This document shows, piece after piece, positions 6,665-6,822 of a stretch of 6,822 nucleotides of DNA. Positions within the stretch are counted from its first letter, which is position 1; every line of letters starts with the position of its first letter. The notes under the pieces were generated by a model. The model worked only from the letters and a program-made list of their open reading frames with translations, had not been told where the DNA came from and searched no databases. Source of the DNA: an uncultured Collinsella sp. (GTDB taxonomy: Bacteria > Actinomycetota > Coriobacteriia > Coriobacteriales > Coriobacteriaceae); contig CABPWH010000090.1 in assembly GCA_902461085.1 (NCBI GenBank), forward strand, positions 1 through 6,822. The letters run 5' to 3'. Position numbers and translations under genes: made by a program.

Positions 6665-6822
6665 CCGACAGCCACAGCAACGCCGATGCTATGGCACCGA
6701 CAGCGAAAACCCGCCAGAGCGAGCAAGGTGCCTTCAAGCAAAATGGCGCCGCAGGTTGAGCATAAGTCAGACACTATGACCCAATCCGAAGGCACGGAAA
6801 CGACAGGAGCCCCCGCTCGTGA
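6665..6822. other. Right flank; possible start of a plus-strand gene
   Basis: A plus-strand ATG at 6776 opens a frame (MTQSEGTETTGAPAR) that runs off the window. No good ribosome binding site precedes it. On the minus strand, frames entering from the right stop at 6774-6776 (TAG) and 6767-6769 (TGA). Either could be the end of the gene served by the terminator at 6625-6664. The two readings conflict, and the window is too short to decide. No other feature is visible here. Confidence 0.25.

Noticed and set aside
6511..6795. 94-codon and overlapping 70-codon minus-strand frames upstream of tgt
   Set aside because: They run through a tandem repeat, a terminator hairpin and the tgt -10 box, and the hydrophobic stretches look like chance translation.

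Overview
The window looks like chromosomal DNA of a high-G+C actinobacterium. Collinsella or a related Coriobacteriia is my best guess, inferred from the style of the LOG-family protein and Tgt, the codon use, and the repeat and terminator style. I could not search for it. Two long genes at the right, tRNA-guanine transglycosylase (tgt) and a LOG-family nucleotide hydrolase, are ordinary G+C-rich housekeeping genes on the minus strand. The left half is visibly less G+C-rich and accessory in character.

Layout: 1-142 is flank with no assignable gene. 143-370 is a 228-bp element bounded by 34-bp near-perfect inverted repeats. 581-3565 (+) encodes a 994-residue primase-helicase: Cys4 cluster, archaeo-eukaryotic primase (AEP) domain as in TOTE-type conflict proteins, SF2 helicase with a DECH box, and a degenerate phospholipase-D-like tail. 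Its stop codon lies in one arm of a perfect 19-bp inverted repeat (3550-3617). Convergent to it, 3631-4241 (-) is a RelB/DinJ-type antitoxin followed by a YafQ-type toxin. This pair has its own operator-like palindrome, and a small hairpin can hide the toxin ribosome binding site.

From 4354 to 6486 (-) come the LOG-family gene and, upstream of it, tgt. They are separated by a 234-bp spacer with nested inverted repeats, a strong minus-strand terminator and a 19-codon leader frame that runs through the terminator and stops inside the LOG-gene ribosome binding site. This reads as a possible attenuator. The right end (6487-6822) holds the tgt promoter, a short tandem repeat, another minus-strand terminator and perhaps the first codons of a plus-strand gene.

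No rRNA, tRNA or CRISPR array was seen. The most interesting parts are the primase-helicase with its eroded nuclease motif, the large inverted-repeat element in front of it, the toxin-antitoxin translation hairpin and the LOG-gene leader.
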